A stretch of 64,000 nt of DNA, taken from NCBI GenBank assembly GCA_000827495.1, contig KN817534.1, forward strand, positions 260,653-324,652, given 5' to 3'. Positions 35,556 through 49,375 of this stretch are shown here, in pieces. The position numbers were made by a program, and so were the translations under genes. The first letter of the stretch is position 1; each line of letters opens with the position of its first letter. This stretch comes from Hypholoma sublateritium FD-334 SS-4 (lineage: Eukaryota; Basidiomycota; Agaricomycetes; Agaricales; Strophariaceae). The notes below the pieces were generated by a model, which was not told the DNA's origin, ran no database searches, and saw nothing but the letters and a program-made list of their open reading frames with translations.

Positions 35556-38500
35556 CTCTAACCGCCACCGAATTGCGATGCTCAGGCAGATGCGATGGCG
35601 GGAACAAAGCTGAGAAAGCGGCCAAGAAAAGGCTGAAAAAGCGGTAAAATTTATACACAGCCCCGTCTTCGCAGAACCGTTTCTGATGTAGCCTGCTCTT
35701 CAGCGCGTGTCATCCGCTGCAGCTCTCCCAAGATCAGCGTGATTGTATGGCCAATGGGCTTTCTGCTTCCCTCCGTGCCCGTCACAGGACACTCATATGT
35801 CGTCAGATAGATAAGATGAAGTGGATTAAGACCTCGCTTCTCGGGGAGCACGACGGTCTAGTCTCTGGGTCTGAAGGTCCAGACCATCCTGTGCCGAACA
35901 GACTCGATACACTAAGAATAACCAAAGAATAACGTGCGCTAGAATGGTACATTTCCCCTCCCGGGCGTCCATATGATTGGTGGGACGCGTTATCGCGGGT
36001 GCCATCTACAACACGAGTACGGCTGCCGGGGTGTGGCCGGGCACGCTATTCATTTCAGTGAATGGCGACGACGTTCGGCGGGTAGATAGTAAAAATGCGT
36101 ACCAATCGTCGGTGGTGGCAAAGGGCAGCACACCTTTCTTCATTAGCTGCAGCTGACGTCTAATGTGCGTCCTGTCTAGGTTTCCTCGGCTGGTAAACAG
36201 CTCCGAGTCACTAGAATGAAGAAGGCGCAGCCAACCGCGTTCCAAATCTGCAGCGAATAGGATGCTCAGTTTGTTTTTGCGGTGTGATCAATTTGATCTT
36301 TTCACCATTATTTGTAGATCGCGAGCGATAACCATCAGCTGCGCGCGCCTCGGTGGAACGACCTCCCTCATGGGAGGTGTTTGGGCATAACTTCAGTGAA
36401 CAAACAGATTCTGGTACAAGCGCCGTATTTTCAAGACCGCTTGAGGATCAACGTAAGGAAATGCCGGTCCGACCGTGCAAGTTCGACGAAGAGACTCCAA
36501 AGTGCGCAAACTCGGGAATCGGGTAAGTACGCGGTGGCCGATTTTAATTATGTGGGCCATTTATGCTTTTATACATGAGCATATCTGCCTCTTCCTCGTG
36601 TCAATGCTCACGTTGACAAGCCAAAGGGCTCGACGGCACCTTTAGCGCCGAGCCCGGCTTGATAATGATAGACGCGTCGGCAAAAGCGCGGCAAACAAAT
36701 GGATCCAAGTGTTTCGGAGCACACTTGCAATGCTTTGAATTTGCTGGTGTTACAAACTCACAGTAATTTTTTGCTTTAGGTTCCTCAGTCGCTTCATACG
36801 GCCGTTGGAAACTAAATGATAGTTGTGCTCTATGTCAACTCTACATTTTCCATGACTGATCTAATCTACCCGAAGCCATCAATCATTCGATGGCTTCGTT
36901 CTGAGCGAAGTTGATCGTTTGCCATGTTTTATTGAGATGGCCAGTGCTTTTACCCACATGATGCTACATGGGCAAAAGTTATGTCGTAGTTCCTGATCAA
37001 GCGTACGTTAAACATAACAAAGTTTGCACAAAGTGAGAACAAGGTTTGAGAAATTATGGGAGTTCCACTTATATCCATCCCATCGCGTGCTATTCTCCGG
37101 ATCGGCTTGTGCCATCTTAAAGTTGGCATTTCGTGTTGGTCTGAAATCTCCGTCTTTATATGTTTTCAGCCCTTTCTGTTCAAATTCAGGAACCTGTCAC
37201 AGATTGTAGATGGTGTGAGCGGGCAAGATACTTAAACCGGACCCTGACCCACCTCTTTTGCACCTCTTGAGAAATTTATTACATAGCCTCACCCGCGCCC
37301 GGATTAATATAGAATTCAATGATGTCGAGCCTCTGCAACTATTCAGCTGTATATTCTGAGTGCCTGGATATATGTCTCGACGTTTATTTAGAACTTACTG
37401 GGACACGCGTGATTGTCAAGTCTTCTCATTCACACCGATGAACCACATGGCACCCTTCTTCGATGATTTTACCTGATGAATAGTTAAACAATGACAAGCA
37501 TTGGAATTGTTCAAGTTCTATATCAGACTTAATATCGGACAACGCTGAATTGCTTCAACTTCCTGCATTCTGAGCGAAGCACTCTGACATGCATTTAATT
37601 ACCGTTCCAGGTGGTACTCGGGATCTCGTCTTTCATTTAAACATGGATATTTGTATATGTGACCGCGCTGCGTTAAAGCCTGCCATTTTGTTAGATTCGT
37701 CGACTTCGGCGGAATTTCTAATCATCACCCTAGTCATTCTTATGTCATTCGAGCAAATAAGCCACTATCGTCTGCCCCATAAGCCTCGGACTGAGGTAGC
37801 AGCGACTTGATTTCCGATAGAAGTACTTCACAGCAGGGTGTACCCCCACAGCGCATGCCTCGACTTCACGGCGTTGTGGCACTGTAGTAAGAATCGATAG
37901 CAACGTCAATACTGTGGCTTCGGCCCTCAGTATCTCTTACAATAGTAAGTAATTAGTTAGGTCAATCGGTCCGAAAGGTGAGTCCCGGAAGCCGATTGAA
38001 TGCCCAGTGCTTTACCCCGAGGAAGCGACGAACGAAATTACTTACATATATTTCTTACGTTCTGGAATTGTGTGGAAATTAATCGGCCTCAAGTAGTTCA
38101 TTGCCCCCTTCTTCCAGCCGCGAAGTACGAAAGATGGAAGAAGCCACCACGAGTCCGCGCAGAAATGGTTCGAGCCTGAAGTTGCCAATGCTGGTACCAG
38201 ATTCTCATCAATTTCAAGAAGACGAAGCGTAGAAATGTCCCATGGATTTATCGGGCTGCCGTTATTAATGACGAAGAGAGCTCTGCTTTCCCGCCGATTA
38301 ATATGGAGCACAAGAATAGTTATTGTCGGGATATCGCTTCTTGCGACCATGGTAAGTAGTCGGAAAGTTATCATTCGTCGCGAATCATAAGGTACATCTA
38401 GATCTCGCGGCGGTACTGCAGCGTTCAGAACCCCTTGTAGGTTACAAGGACTTGAAACTGTATTCAGCCGAGAGGAAGCCGAGAGGTATAGCCATGTCAT

Positions 38501-38731
38501 GACGTTTCGTGATGTGCCACCAATGCGGGCTCAAGCGATAGGAAGAACGGGACGAGACCGACAAGGATTTGAAATCCCTCAGTCAGGCCCAGGTACAGCG
38601 ACGAAAATGCCGGCAGGAATTAGATCTCGACGTCGGGAAGGATGATCCATGTGAATTCGAGCAGGTTAGCGCCCCCTCCTGCCGGTCGGGCCTCCACATA
38701 CCAGCAGCGCAGCACAGGATCGGGGATTGCA
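35556..38731. other. intergenic, no supportable gene
   Basis: 3.2 kb between the hsp20 start and the MPP6 stop. The first 200 bp share motifs with the flanks of the decayed hsp20 units (35650-35745). After that the DNA is AT-richer with scattered short frames. One 153-codon frame on minus at 38042-38500 has no recognisable family or splice context. Confidence 0.5.
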
Positions 38732-39634
38732 TTATTCTGGGGTTTTCTTGGCCTTTTTTGGCCTTTGGCTTCCCTCGTTCGATTCGTGCGTCGCTGCATC
38801 CCGTGCGCGCTTGGGTTTCTTTTTCTGACGCGCACCATCTATGATGGCCTCGGAGTTGTGCGTGGTATTTGGTTTTGACGTGGTCTGGACGCTCCTAGGG
38901 TCGTCAACACCCACGGGTTTCATAAAAGTCGTGGATGCAGATGAGAGTTTGGTCCGGGACTCCGATCGTAAGTCAGTACCAACACCGCTGTTCTCAAAGA
39001 TCGCTTCCCGAGCACTTTTAGAAGTTTTTCCATCTTTTGGTTTCGTTAGCTGGTCGAATCCACGCAAATGGCCGGATGATCCTGAGGCGGATATAGTCAC
39101 AGGCCTGGGGTGGATCTTGCGGCCGGCAGATGAGCTTGAAGCACTAGATTCTGCGGCGGGTACAGTTGAGCTACTTATCGCTGAGTGTGTTGACTGGAAA
39201 AGGTGTAAGAAAGTTGCTGTACGAGTCAGTACACCACAAACAGCACTGACCGTGGCGGAAACCACCTCTCCTGTTTTGTTGAAGGCGCGGCGACCTGTCG
39301 CCTTCTTGATGATAGGAATATCCTTTTCGCCGGATTCATTGACCAAATGTGCTGACTCCGAGAATAGGAAGGGGAGGTATGATGCTTCGTGAACCTCCGT
39401 CGGTCTGTCTTCTACGTCACGGCTGCTAGTTATAGCAGATACAGATATCACTCACCCCGATTGTACTTTGGCGCTGACACCCCATGAGTCTCTCACGGCT
39501 TGGCTCACTTCCCATTTCTCGTCGTCTTTCACTTCGGCGCGATCGAGTTCCACTTCCTTAAGCTGCTTAGCGCGGTGCGCGTTTTGCATGAACCGAAGGC
39601 TGAGTGTGCTGGTGCTCAGAGTTTTACTAGTCAT
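38732..39634 (-). CDS. MPP6: MPP6-like nuclear exosome cofactor
   Basis: M-phase phosphoprotein 6 family; in yeast and humans it binds the RNA exosome with Mtr4 and Rrp6 and helps process rRNA and degrade nuclear RNA. Two exons on minus, 39634-39456 and 39404-38732, give 283 residues. The N-terminal family motif is LSTSTLSLRFMQNAHRAKQL, followed by EVELDRAEVKDDEKWEV, the region that docks on the exosome core in known members. The rest is low-complexity and Ser/Thr-rich, ending in a basic Lys/Arg tail (ARQKKKPKRARDA, then RPKKAKKTPE) that suits nuclear localisation and RNA binding. The longer tail than in yeast is usual in basidiomycetes. The identification rests mainly on the N-terminal motif. 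Confidence 0.75.
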
Positions 39635-42600
39635 CGTGATGCTAGAACTTTGAAGTGTATATAAAGTCGCTATGCAGTGTTTGAAATCGATTTGACTATC
39701 TCCCGCGGCGGTGAAGACTTCGAGCTGACTTTGAGATGGGCGAGGAGAGCAGGTTAAGGGTATTACGTAAGTGTGTATAACAATTAAACCCCGGAAATAA
39801 ACTTAGCAGCTCATCAATTTGATCAAAAGAATATTTATATTTATGCTATTTGAACTGTCTTCGATTCTTCCAGTCATTACACACAGCATGCAAGAGTCTT
39901 TTAATTAGAGCAATTTAAATTATACTTTCAAGCTGATTTCAAGTTCTATTCGTAGTGATATTAAAGTAGCGTGAGGCGACGCTGGCTCTCCTAAGTTTAA
40001 TTCATTGTAAGTAGATGTTTAACGTTTCGATTTTGGTCGGGGATCAAGCAGCGCAGCAAAACTAGCTCAGCATTTTTAAACTGAAAAACAATGCCGAATA
40101 AGAGCGCTCCAAGGTGTCACATTACCCTGAAGGTTTCTTCCCGGACGGGAATGGTCCTCTTTAACTACAAAGGGTTCAATGCTTTTGCCAACTTTTGACG
40201 CGACCTGTCAGGCACCAGTCAAACACCCGTAAAAATACACTCTCTCATGCTCTATACACTTCTATACATAGCTCAGATAGAACACAATGACTAATATTTC
40301 GCCTACCCCAGAATGCCAGGACCCCTTTCGCGACATCATTCGTCTGCTTTCGGCTACTCTCCCAAAGTAGGAAGTCTTTGATATCTATTTATACACCAAA
40401 CATCGAAATATCTCAGCTGTCGTGTTCATACCCAACAAGCCTTAGCTCGGAGCTGGAACAATTCGGATAAAGAAGCGCATCTTATCGCTGACATTCCATG
40501 TCGAATTGCCTTCATTAAACCGGGTGACGAATGTTGCAGCGCTCAGATCCTGATATGACGTTACTAATAATACGAGGTAGGGGCCACAAGGCGAGCGCCA
40601 GCGACCGCTGCTCGCATAAAAGGCTACATTGCCCAGGCATAACATCGGGCCCAGGCCTTCTTTGGACGCCTGCGCCAAATACAAGCGGAAACGGCGGCGG
40701 GAAAAAGAACAGGCGTGCGCGAGCCGTGTCGGTGACAGGCTGAGAGTCCCCACACAAGTCGCCCCATTGAAGCTGATGTCACTGCCGGGCTGTGCATAGC
40801 TGCTAAGTATTCCCAAGGACGCCCGACGTCGCTTACCATCCTGCGCAACGCCTCGGCGCACGGCGCCAAAACGATCAGCAGCGGTCCCCTTTATGTCTAG
40901 TTCTGTATCAGCGTATGCCAACGAAATTGGCGCAGACATCGGCGGAGAAGCTCTTCGTGCACGGGAGAGATCACGGGCAACTGCCCCCGCGTCTAGGATT
41001 GGGCGTGTGCCAGGATGTGCCTCGAAAACGGACACACCTAAAGCTGCAGCGATCTTCCCGCAATGCGCATCGGCATTCAAATATCGTGCGCTCGAGATCA
41101 GATTTAAAGCCCGGTCCGATGTTCTATCTAATCGATGCGACGAGCAAGGATCCATAGATGCGACAAAACCATCGACGTCAAGTGTCTGGTGTCTGGCTGC
41201 TGGTCAGGCGCTATGTTGTTGACGTCAACCGTCAACAACGCTAGGCCGACGCCGCTCTTCGGATCTTGGCCGCGTTCGACAGGAGGCCATATGCGCACCC
41301 TGCCGCGCGCAGCTTTATCTATTCTGCTGAAATAGCGAGGTCAGAATGTGACAAAGATGCACGGACTAATTCAAACACGATGCGCGGAATAAGCATCCGG
41401 CGTGTGTAACATAGTACATACACGTAGGGGCCAGCGCCTCGCCCCATATCTCATACAATCTTCGCGGCTATAGAAAGCGTCGTTCATCTCCTTACGTTGC
41501 GATCGGACAGCACCGTCGTACCCACTGACCTCAGCACATCATCGCGTACGTCAAACGGAGCTTGCAGACAAGCTGCCACCGCAGCGCACAGCAGACCCAG
41601 CCGCCGCAAATAGCCCGGCGCACCGTCGCGGGAAGCGTGGGCGCGTGCAACTTGCTGTCTATATCGGCACCGGCGCGATCGCCGCGCACTGGCAACTTTG
41701 GGCCGCGCAGCTGCTTCTCGCCCCGGGCCCGCTGTGGCAGGCTTCGCCCGAGAAGCGCTGCGGGTACACGCGGCGCGCGATTAGGCTGGCGCCCGGCGCC
41801 GCCGCCGGCGAGCGTCCCGAGGATCCAGCGCAAAGCGCATGATGTCAGATGGGCGTGCATGTAGGAGCCGTCGCAGCGTGTCAGCGCGCGAGGCAGGCGT
41901 GGCATCGCGGCGCTGCGCCGGGCGCGGTCCCACGGTCGGGTGGCACGACTGATCCCGAGGGCGCAGGCTTCGCCATTCAGTACGGTGGGTGCACGATGCA
42001 TCAGCCTCGGGAGGTACGCCACAGAAAGCCCAATAATAACCCGCGCACTATTCGCCTTTAAGCACCGGACCAAGTGGATTCGTGCTATTACATATTTGCG
42101 TCTCTTCTATTATGCAGCGGTCTGCTGGAACCCCGCATAGGCGTTCCCAGCTAATTATACGCGCCTGACGACGCAAAGGCTCCGAATTCGAGAACGGTGA
42201 GAAGCGCTGCCAAGCCGCGCATGGCGCGCGCGCACGTCTCACCTTCGTCAGATGGGCCTTCCCATTTTTGGCGCGGGCGCGCGCACGCGCCATGAGCGAC
42301 GCATCAATCTCCTGTAATAACACCCAGGGGTTAAGAGAGATTAAAGCCCGGTGTGGGTGCGCCGTCATCAGGACGGGCGGATATACATAGCCTCCGCTTC
42401 TGCGCCCGCGCTCCCGGCGTCGCCGAGAGTCGCGAGAAGACACGCGTCCAGGATAGACTGAATGGACGTGCCTGCGCGCTCTGCGGCGACAAAGTGCGCT
42501 GCGTGGGGGCCCCCTGGACGTCTGGAATCAGGAAGCGCTCGAGCTTATATAGGTGCCTCTGTGGGGGGGTCACGCGCGCGCAGAGCGCTGCGAAAATACA

Positions 42601-45600
42601 TCATGTCGCCGTTTGTATGCCCATCGGCGCCGGCTCCTGCTCTGCCTGAATGCTGTGCGCGGCGCAGGAAGCTACCCCGGGCGCGCAACCGACGCGGGCG
42701 CAGTACGTACGTACGCCTACGTACGCGCGCAAGCGCGTCGCCAGGGCGCCGCCGCACGGAGAAGCAGGTATCTTCCAAGCGCGTGCGGCGGCTGGCCCCG
42801 CCCATGACGTCCCACGGGCGCGCGTGCGCTGTATCTGCATTGTGGTTATACATAGCGCACGGATGCGCCCGTCGCAGCAGCCGGCTTCGCACCGGGGCCT
42901 ATGTGCGCGTCAAATAGGTAGACAAAAGGGCCGATGCATTCGCCGAGATGGATGCAGCGCACACGGCCGCGTGCATGAACAATTAGCAGCGCGAGACGGG
43001 TGGGGGAGCGGGCAGGCTGCGCGCACCGCGTCGGCGCACAGACAATGCGCACGTTCGCGATGGTGCAGGGTCGGTGGAGCCCAATTATTGAATGGACACG
43101 TATGAATGCATGCAAGGCGACGGAGAGGTATATCTTTATATGGCTACATACATCGGTCCGAGAGGCAGCATCCCCATGGCCATACCCAATGCGCAAGACA
43201 CCGTTTTTGCTCTCGTCATCGCAGAGGTGCAGCGGAAGAGCACAGCCGACGCGCGGTCGCCGTGCATGAGAAGCGGGGACGACGGCGGTTCTGTGCTGCG
43301 CAGGCCCGACGCACGGTGCCGTAAATCCAGTGGCACGAGTGCTCTAGATTTTCAATGACGAAGCCGCCGCCGGGAGCGCGTGCACACGCAGAAATCCCGC
43401 TGCTGCCGGCGGCTTTTCTGTCTTTCCGACGCGTAGCGCACGGAGCGCGCGCTGGGCCCGCCCGCCTGGCGCGCTGCAGCTACGCACGCGCGACTTGATA
43501 GCTTGATCCCCCACGCCCACAGAAGGGACCGGGGCAGACCCCCGCTAACATCCGCCGCTCTGTGAACGATCAGCTCTGGCGGGGAAAGAATATAGATATT
43601 GAGCTACCCACATCGGTCCGAGAGGGAATCCCCATGGTCTTATCCAGCGCGACGGACGCTGGGGTACACCATTTCGCCTCCGTCGCTGGGTAGGTGCGCG
43701 GAAGCGCAGCCGCGCCGCATCGGGAGGGAGCCGACGGGCGGCGCCGTCTAAGAGTAGCGCGAAGGTGATGCATGATGGGCTTGTCGTGGGTGGAGCACGC
43801 GCGATGCGCGCTGTGCGGTGCCGTAATTGCAGTAGCGCGAATTATCCTCTTCAGCATAGGTGGAGCGCCCACCGCACGGGAAGAGCGCTCGAGGCTCAAG
43901 AAAGCACGCCGCCAGCACAGCCAGTGCTGCCTCGCTTCTGGCAGTAGAAGCAGGCAGTAAGCCCCGCCGCCGCGGCCCCACGCCCTGAAACCCGAGTCTC
44001 AGCGCGCGATCGCTAGCGGGGCCTGCGCCGCACGCACCAGACCGCGCCAGCGCTCGGCGCCGCCGCCGCCGGCGGTGCGCGGACGCATATCTGAATCAGG
44101 CGCCTGATCCAGAGCGCGGCGCATCATCATCATCGCGGGCGATCACGATCACGATCGGTTTGTGATCAGCAGGCGCCCGGGGCGGGCACACGATCGAATG
44201 GGGGGCACTGCGATCGAATGGAGGCGGAGTGAGCCGTAGCCAGGGGCCGCAGGCGTTCATGTAGCGTGCATCCGTGCATGCATGTCGCCTGCTGGGGCGC
44301 CGGAGACGCTGGCGGCATCACTCGCCAGGGCCCAGTTGGCGGTTGGCCGTCGGCGGGGCGTCAGTGTTGGAGTCGTTGACTGCAGTTGGCTTGTGGGCTT
44401 GCTCTCGCACCCAGGTGGGGTGTTTGCAGGCATGCTATGGGAGCCAGGCAGCAACTATCGACCGGCCAGGGCCTGGCCAGCGAGACGCCCGCCTCGAGGC
44501 TAGCGCCGCTGATCATGGGCCCCAGGCACTGACACCTGCACGTATGATTCATCTCGCGCTCCACCTGCAGGGAAAATCCTACCGCAAATTGCACGCCATC
44601 TGCGCCCCAGACCCGCGGCGCATGCAGCAGATTGGCGGTGCAAAAATCTTCTCTTACGTGGTAGCGAGAAAAGACGCAGGAGATGCATCGTCTCCCGCGA
44701 GACGTGGGCCGCGCCCGGGCAGCGGTTAATTTCTCGTGTGCGCGTTCTCATGTTGCCTATCCAACGCTTAATCTCGCGCGGGCCCTCGCTGGCCCAGGCT
44801 CCCGCGTGGGCGCGAAAAAAAACCCCGTAGGAGGAGCGAGGGCTCTGCGCAGACGTATGATATCATATCGCAGGCGTCCAGGCCTGCATGCGTGCTTTCA
44901 TACACGCGATTTCATCGTACTTGCGACAGCGCGAGACCGAGACGCGCAGCGGTGGCTAATAATTCCCGTGGGCGCAAGGTACGCCTACGCCGCGACCGCG
45001 CTTCCATCTCGAGGGCACGGCCCACGGGCGTCAGATCGCGCCCGTGTGCCCGCGCGCCCGACGCGCCGGGCCCATTGTCCTCGGCCTCCTGCACGCGCTA
45101 AATCCGCTCGCACAATTAAACACGCCCGCCGTGTACCTGGGCTGCAGACTCGCGCGTGCGGCAGCCAAGCGCGTTCCCGCGGTCGCCCCCGAGGCGCCCG
45201 CCCACTGCGTCCCAAATGCAGGCGTCTTCTCCGGGGGATCCGCCGCCATCTGGCGAGAGGCGGACACATGCGGGCTTGGAGATGACATGGGGAGACAGCC
45301 ACGCAGCGTGGTGCCGCCGCCTGACATCCAGGCCGTGCCACAGCACCGTGATGGGCCACCCCCATTCTGCCGGGCAGTCTCACAGCTAATTAATCCGCCA
45401 TCTGCGCGCGAACACGCTGCGCGGGCGCGGTTAATTGGTGGTATAATTGCATCTTACGTATGCTCTCATAGCACCGCACGCCAGACCGTGCCGCGCCGCC
45501 CGCGAGGCCTGCGCGGCGGGCTGCACCGCGTCCTGACGCTACTGCTACTGCTGCAGCCTGATGGCCCTGCGGCCTGGCGCCCGGGCGGGTGGGCGGCCGG

Positions 45601-46600
45601 AGTGGTCAGCGGCAGGTTTTCCTGGGCGGTGCACCGTATGTTTATTATGTCATGTCATCAAACCGCGAAAATTAAATCCAGGCGTGCATGGATACACCCG
45701 TGGTACCGCCCGGCGCCGCGGGCATTTCTCATGTGCCCTGCCCCCGTGGGCAGCGAATTATGCCCGCTATATCCAGGGTGGGGCTCCTGCAGCACCGGGG
45801 TGCGCTGGATTTACCAGGCAGTGGGAGCCCACGGGCGCCAGATCGGGTACGCGTGGCCTGTCGAAAGATAGGTAAATAAAGCACACACACACACCCTCGA
45901 CCAAGGACCGTCCAAAACCACGGCCGCTGCGAGGCCCGCGCACCGAGGCCCTGGGCCGCCGACGCGCAGCGTGATGCAAGCATGTACATACATACACAAC
46001 CGTGCGCTGCACACCCCAGGCTGATGCCCCGCCCACGCGCACCCACCGCAGCCCCCCTGTTGCCGCCTGCACCGCCCCCCGCTAATTAATTCCCCATGCG
46101 CGCGTACCCTGCGTAGCCACAGGCGCTTCGTGGGGGTGCGTGCGTGGGGCGCCGGCGAAAAAATGGATACAGAAAAAAAAACGCACATCACTGATCGAGA
46201 AGCCCAGCGTCGCGCCGGGTAGCTGGGCCCCATCACGTTTAAACACGCAGAATGGGGCTTGGACAAGGAAGGACCCAGACCGCAGATGCACGGTGCGGCC
46301 CACCCACCCCCACGCCGCGCGCGAAGGGGGCCCGTGTTGCCATGTACAGCCCCCCAGCGCGTGTATCCCCATGGACGCACACCCTCTCTCACTCCTGCTG
46401 TAATCTACGCCCAGGCGTCCCGCCACTAACGTCCCACAGGGGCCTGCGCCTCGGGCCCCGTCGGGCACCGTGTTTGTTGGCGCAGGTTCGCCGCCGTCGA
46501 GTTTTTTTTTTAAAAAAAACATGCCTACCTACTCTCCCGGTCTGGGCGTACGCTCGCGATGAAACGGCATATCAGCTGCCATAGATGGACTTCATTTCGT
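39635..46600. other. intergenic; CpG-rich gene-poor DNA from about 40.4 kb
   Basis: The first 0.8 kb is AT-rich. From about 40.4 kb the base use changes sharply: very high GC, dense GCGC and CGCG runs, and purine/pyrimidine alternations such as the ACGT repeats at 42706-42735. Many overlapping frames are open in all six readings, as expected when stop codons are rare, and none shows family features, splice logic or a consistent codon bias. I found no gene in this stretch. Confidence 0.55.
43125..43860. repeat. degenerate direct duplication
   Basis: Two blocks of roughly 230-280 bp, starting near 43125 and 43575, share ACATCGGTCCGAGAGG with a following ATCCCCATGG, then CGGAAG(C/A)GCA and GTGCCGTAA in the same order. 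Each block is preceded by a TATA-like run. The copies are diverged and carry no conserved frame. Confidence 0.5.
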
Positions 46601-49375
46601 GGTGACCGAGAACGCCCCCATTCGCTGTGTTATTTAGGGCACTATGATGAACTGCGCGTAGAATGAAAGAAGGACAGAAGGTTTACGGTACGCAGCGGTT
46701 AGGTTTGCACCGAAAAAAGACGCGTCCAGGCCTGTGCCGTGTTTTCTGGTCGTCAGGCGCTCCGCATGTAGTAGAGGAATGACCTCGTCTCGTGGGATAA
46801 AAATGTGTCCAGTATGTGCATAATCTAGGGAGTAAAATACTTTGCATGTTATCGTGCCTAAAGCACTATAAAATATTCTACATATAGAGGACTTCTTCTA
46901 CACTCTAAATTCTTCGCAATGTCCAAAAAAATTTGATTTTAAAAACAAAGGAACGTCCGCAATGCCGTCATTGACATTTCGCCGTGGACCCCATTTCGCC
47001 CTCGCCGCCATTCGCTGGCTTATTTAGAGAACTATGATGAGCAGCGCGCAGAATGAAAGAAGGACTCGGCCAGAAGGTTTACGATACCCAGGGTTTAGAT
47101 TTGCACTGCAAAACTTGGAGACGCGTCCAGGCCTGCGTCGTGTTTTCTGTCTGGTCGTCAGGCGCCCCTCGTACGGCAGAGGAGTACCCTCGTTTTGTGG
47201 GGCTGGGAACCCGCGAGACAGATCTGGGTATCCTGCTGCTGATGCTGAATCCGCCGCAGTGCACGCGAAGTCTTTACATGTGTCGGTCTCTGTTTGTTCG
47301 AACTGCCAAGGAATAGAGCAAATACGAATAAAAAACTGTGCGAAATGCGTGCCCGAGCGCCTGGCGGCGCGCCGTGCGTCCCACGTCGCGCATGCAAAAG
47401 CTAATTTAATCTTAAATTCCTCGAGCGCATCGTCGCCTAAGTCAATCTAATATTACGCGCATGCCGTACGTGCGCAGGGTGCTTTTGCGCAGGCACGCGC
47501 GCCCGGGCGCCCGGCGGGTGTATCCCAAACACGCCAAGCCACCCGGCCTGGAGGGCACGCCCTCAGAAAAACGGCACACCAGCGTCCTTCGCCGTCCCCA
47601 TTTCACCGAGAACGCCCCCATTCGCTGGCTTATTTAGCGCGACATGAGCAGCGCGCAGAGGCAGATTTAATGAAGACGGTTTACGGTACGCAGGGTTCGA
47701 GTTTGGGTTTGCACTGCACAAATTTGGAGACGCGTCCAGACCTGCGCCACGGTGTTTTCTGGTCGTCAGGCTCTCCACGTACGGCAGAGGAGTGCCCTCG
47801 TTTTGTGGAGCTGGGAACCCGCGAGACAGATCTGGGTATCCTGCTACTGCTGCTGATGATGATGGAGCGCCGAGGCCCGACGCGCTGCCCCATTGTCCGT
47901 ATCTCTCAGCTCATAATCTCGCGTCCAGCGCAGAATATAATAATACTCCCCGTCACGCCGCTGAGTGCGCAGTGTACGCGAAGCTTTTACATGTATCGGT
48001 CTCTGTTTGTTCGAACTGCCAAGGAATAAAGCGAATTCAAATTCAGAGCTGTGCGAAATACGTGCCCGAGCGCCTGGCGGCGCGCCGTGCGACCCGCGTA
48101 CGCGTGCAAACGCCAATCTAATCCAATAGTTCCTCGAGCAATAGCCAATCTAATATTGCGCATGTGCCGTACATGTGCAGGCAGGCGCGCCTGGGCGGGT
48201 CATGAACAGCGCGCAGAAGCGGATTTTTGAATGAAGAGCGTTTACGGTACGCAGAGCTTGGATTTACACCGCAAAAGACGCGTCCAGGCCTGCGTCGTGT
48301 TTTCTGGTCGTCAGGCGCCCCGCGTACGGCAAGGAGTGCCCTCGTTTTGTGGGGCTGAGAGCGCCGCGACGGATATGGGTGTCGCATGGTGGTGGCGGTG
48401 GTGCCCCATTGTCCTTGATTCTCTACTGGGCCAGGGTTATTCCGATGTTTTTACGTATATTAGATATATCGGCAGTGTGTCTGGACCGCCGATGGGGGAA
48501 GGCGGTGCAGGACGACTGGACGAAATGTGGATGGGAGTAATGATACGGTTTTTACGTTTTTTGGGACATTTGAGATGGGCTGGATTTTGCTGGTTGATGG
48601 AGCGCTGGCGCGCGCCAACGGTTCTGTCCTCGCGCAGGCGGCAGACATCCTCGCGCGATGGCTCCTCGTACAGCGCCCTCACACGCAGCGCCGCCCAACG
48701 CGCCCGCACGTGTACCGAGGGAGGGACGGCACGCACGCGCGTGCGTGCGGCCCACGTACGCATGCAAACGCTAAGCCAATCTATCAATTCCTCGAGCGCG
48801 TCGTCGCCTGAGCCGATCTAATATTGCGCGCATGCCGTACATGCGCAGGCACGCGCGCCTGGGTGCGCCGACTTTTTCTTCCGCGGTGCTTCGCGGGCGA
48901 GGTTTACGATACGCAGGGTGTGCGCTTGCACCCTGAAAGACGCGTCCAGGCCTGCGCCACGGTGCGCTCTGTCCGGTCGTCAGGCGTCGCCCCGCGTACG
49001 GCAGGGAGTGCCCTCGTTTCGTGGGGCTGGGAACGCCGCGACGGATTTGGGTGTGGTGGTGCCCCATTGTCCTTGATTCTCAACTGACAATGTCTCCTCG
49101 CGCGCCGATTATCCCGCATATCTACCAAACTGTAGCATAATTCCTCCTACAGTGCCCGCAGGCGCGCCGCCGCCCGCCCGCCCGCCCGCACGTGTACCCG
49201 AGGGAGGGACGGCACGCACGCGCGTCCCACGTCTCGCGTGCTAAGCTAAAGCTAATCTAATAATTCCTCGAGCACGGTTGCCTGCAGTCAATCTAATAAT
49301 TCCTCGAGCAATGGGCAGTCTAATATTGCGCGCATGCCGTACGTGCGCAGGCGCGCCTGGGTGCGTCTACTTTTA
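46601..49375 (+). repeat. imperfect tandem array of about 0.4-0.7 kb units
   Basis: At least five units start near 46601, 46985, 47605, 48190 and 48880. Unit heads carry CCATTCGCTGGCTTATTTAG and CAGCGCGCAGA. Next come TTTACGGTACGCAG, GACGCGTCCAGGCCTGCG, GGTCGTCAGGC and GTGCCCTCGTTTTGTGG in fixed order. Unit tails carry TTCCTCGAGC and ATCTAATATTGCGCGCATG, at 47444, 48148, 48816 and 49318. Units differ by insertions and base changes. The plus frame of several units keeps a related stretch (VYGTQ, then RVQACVVFS, then APRTAEE), but it is broken differently in each, so coding is doubtful. Confidence 0.75.

Noticed and set aside
38042..38500. 153-codon open frame on minus
   Set aside because: No recognisable family, no splice partners and no clear start. 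Parts look protein-like (INPWDISTLRLLEIDENLVP), but I cannot support it as a gene.
46499..46522. T-run followed by A-run as a retroelement tail or terminator
   Set aside because: Low-complexity palindrome with no retroelement or RNA gene next to it.
40442..46584. Dozens of 60-275 codon frames in the GC desert
   Set aside because: All six readings are equally open, with no splice logic, family motif or start context; composition alone explains them.
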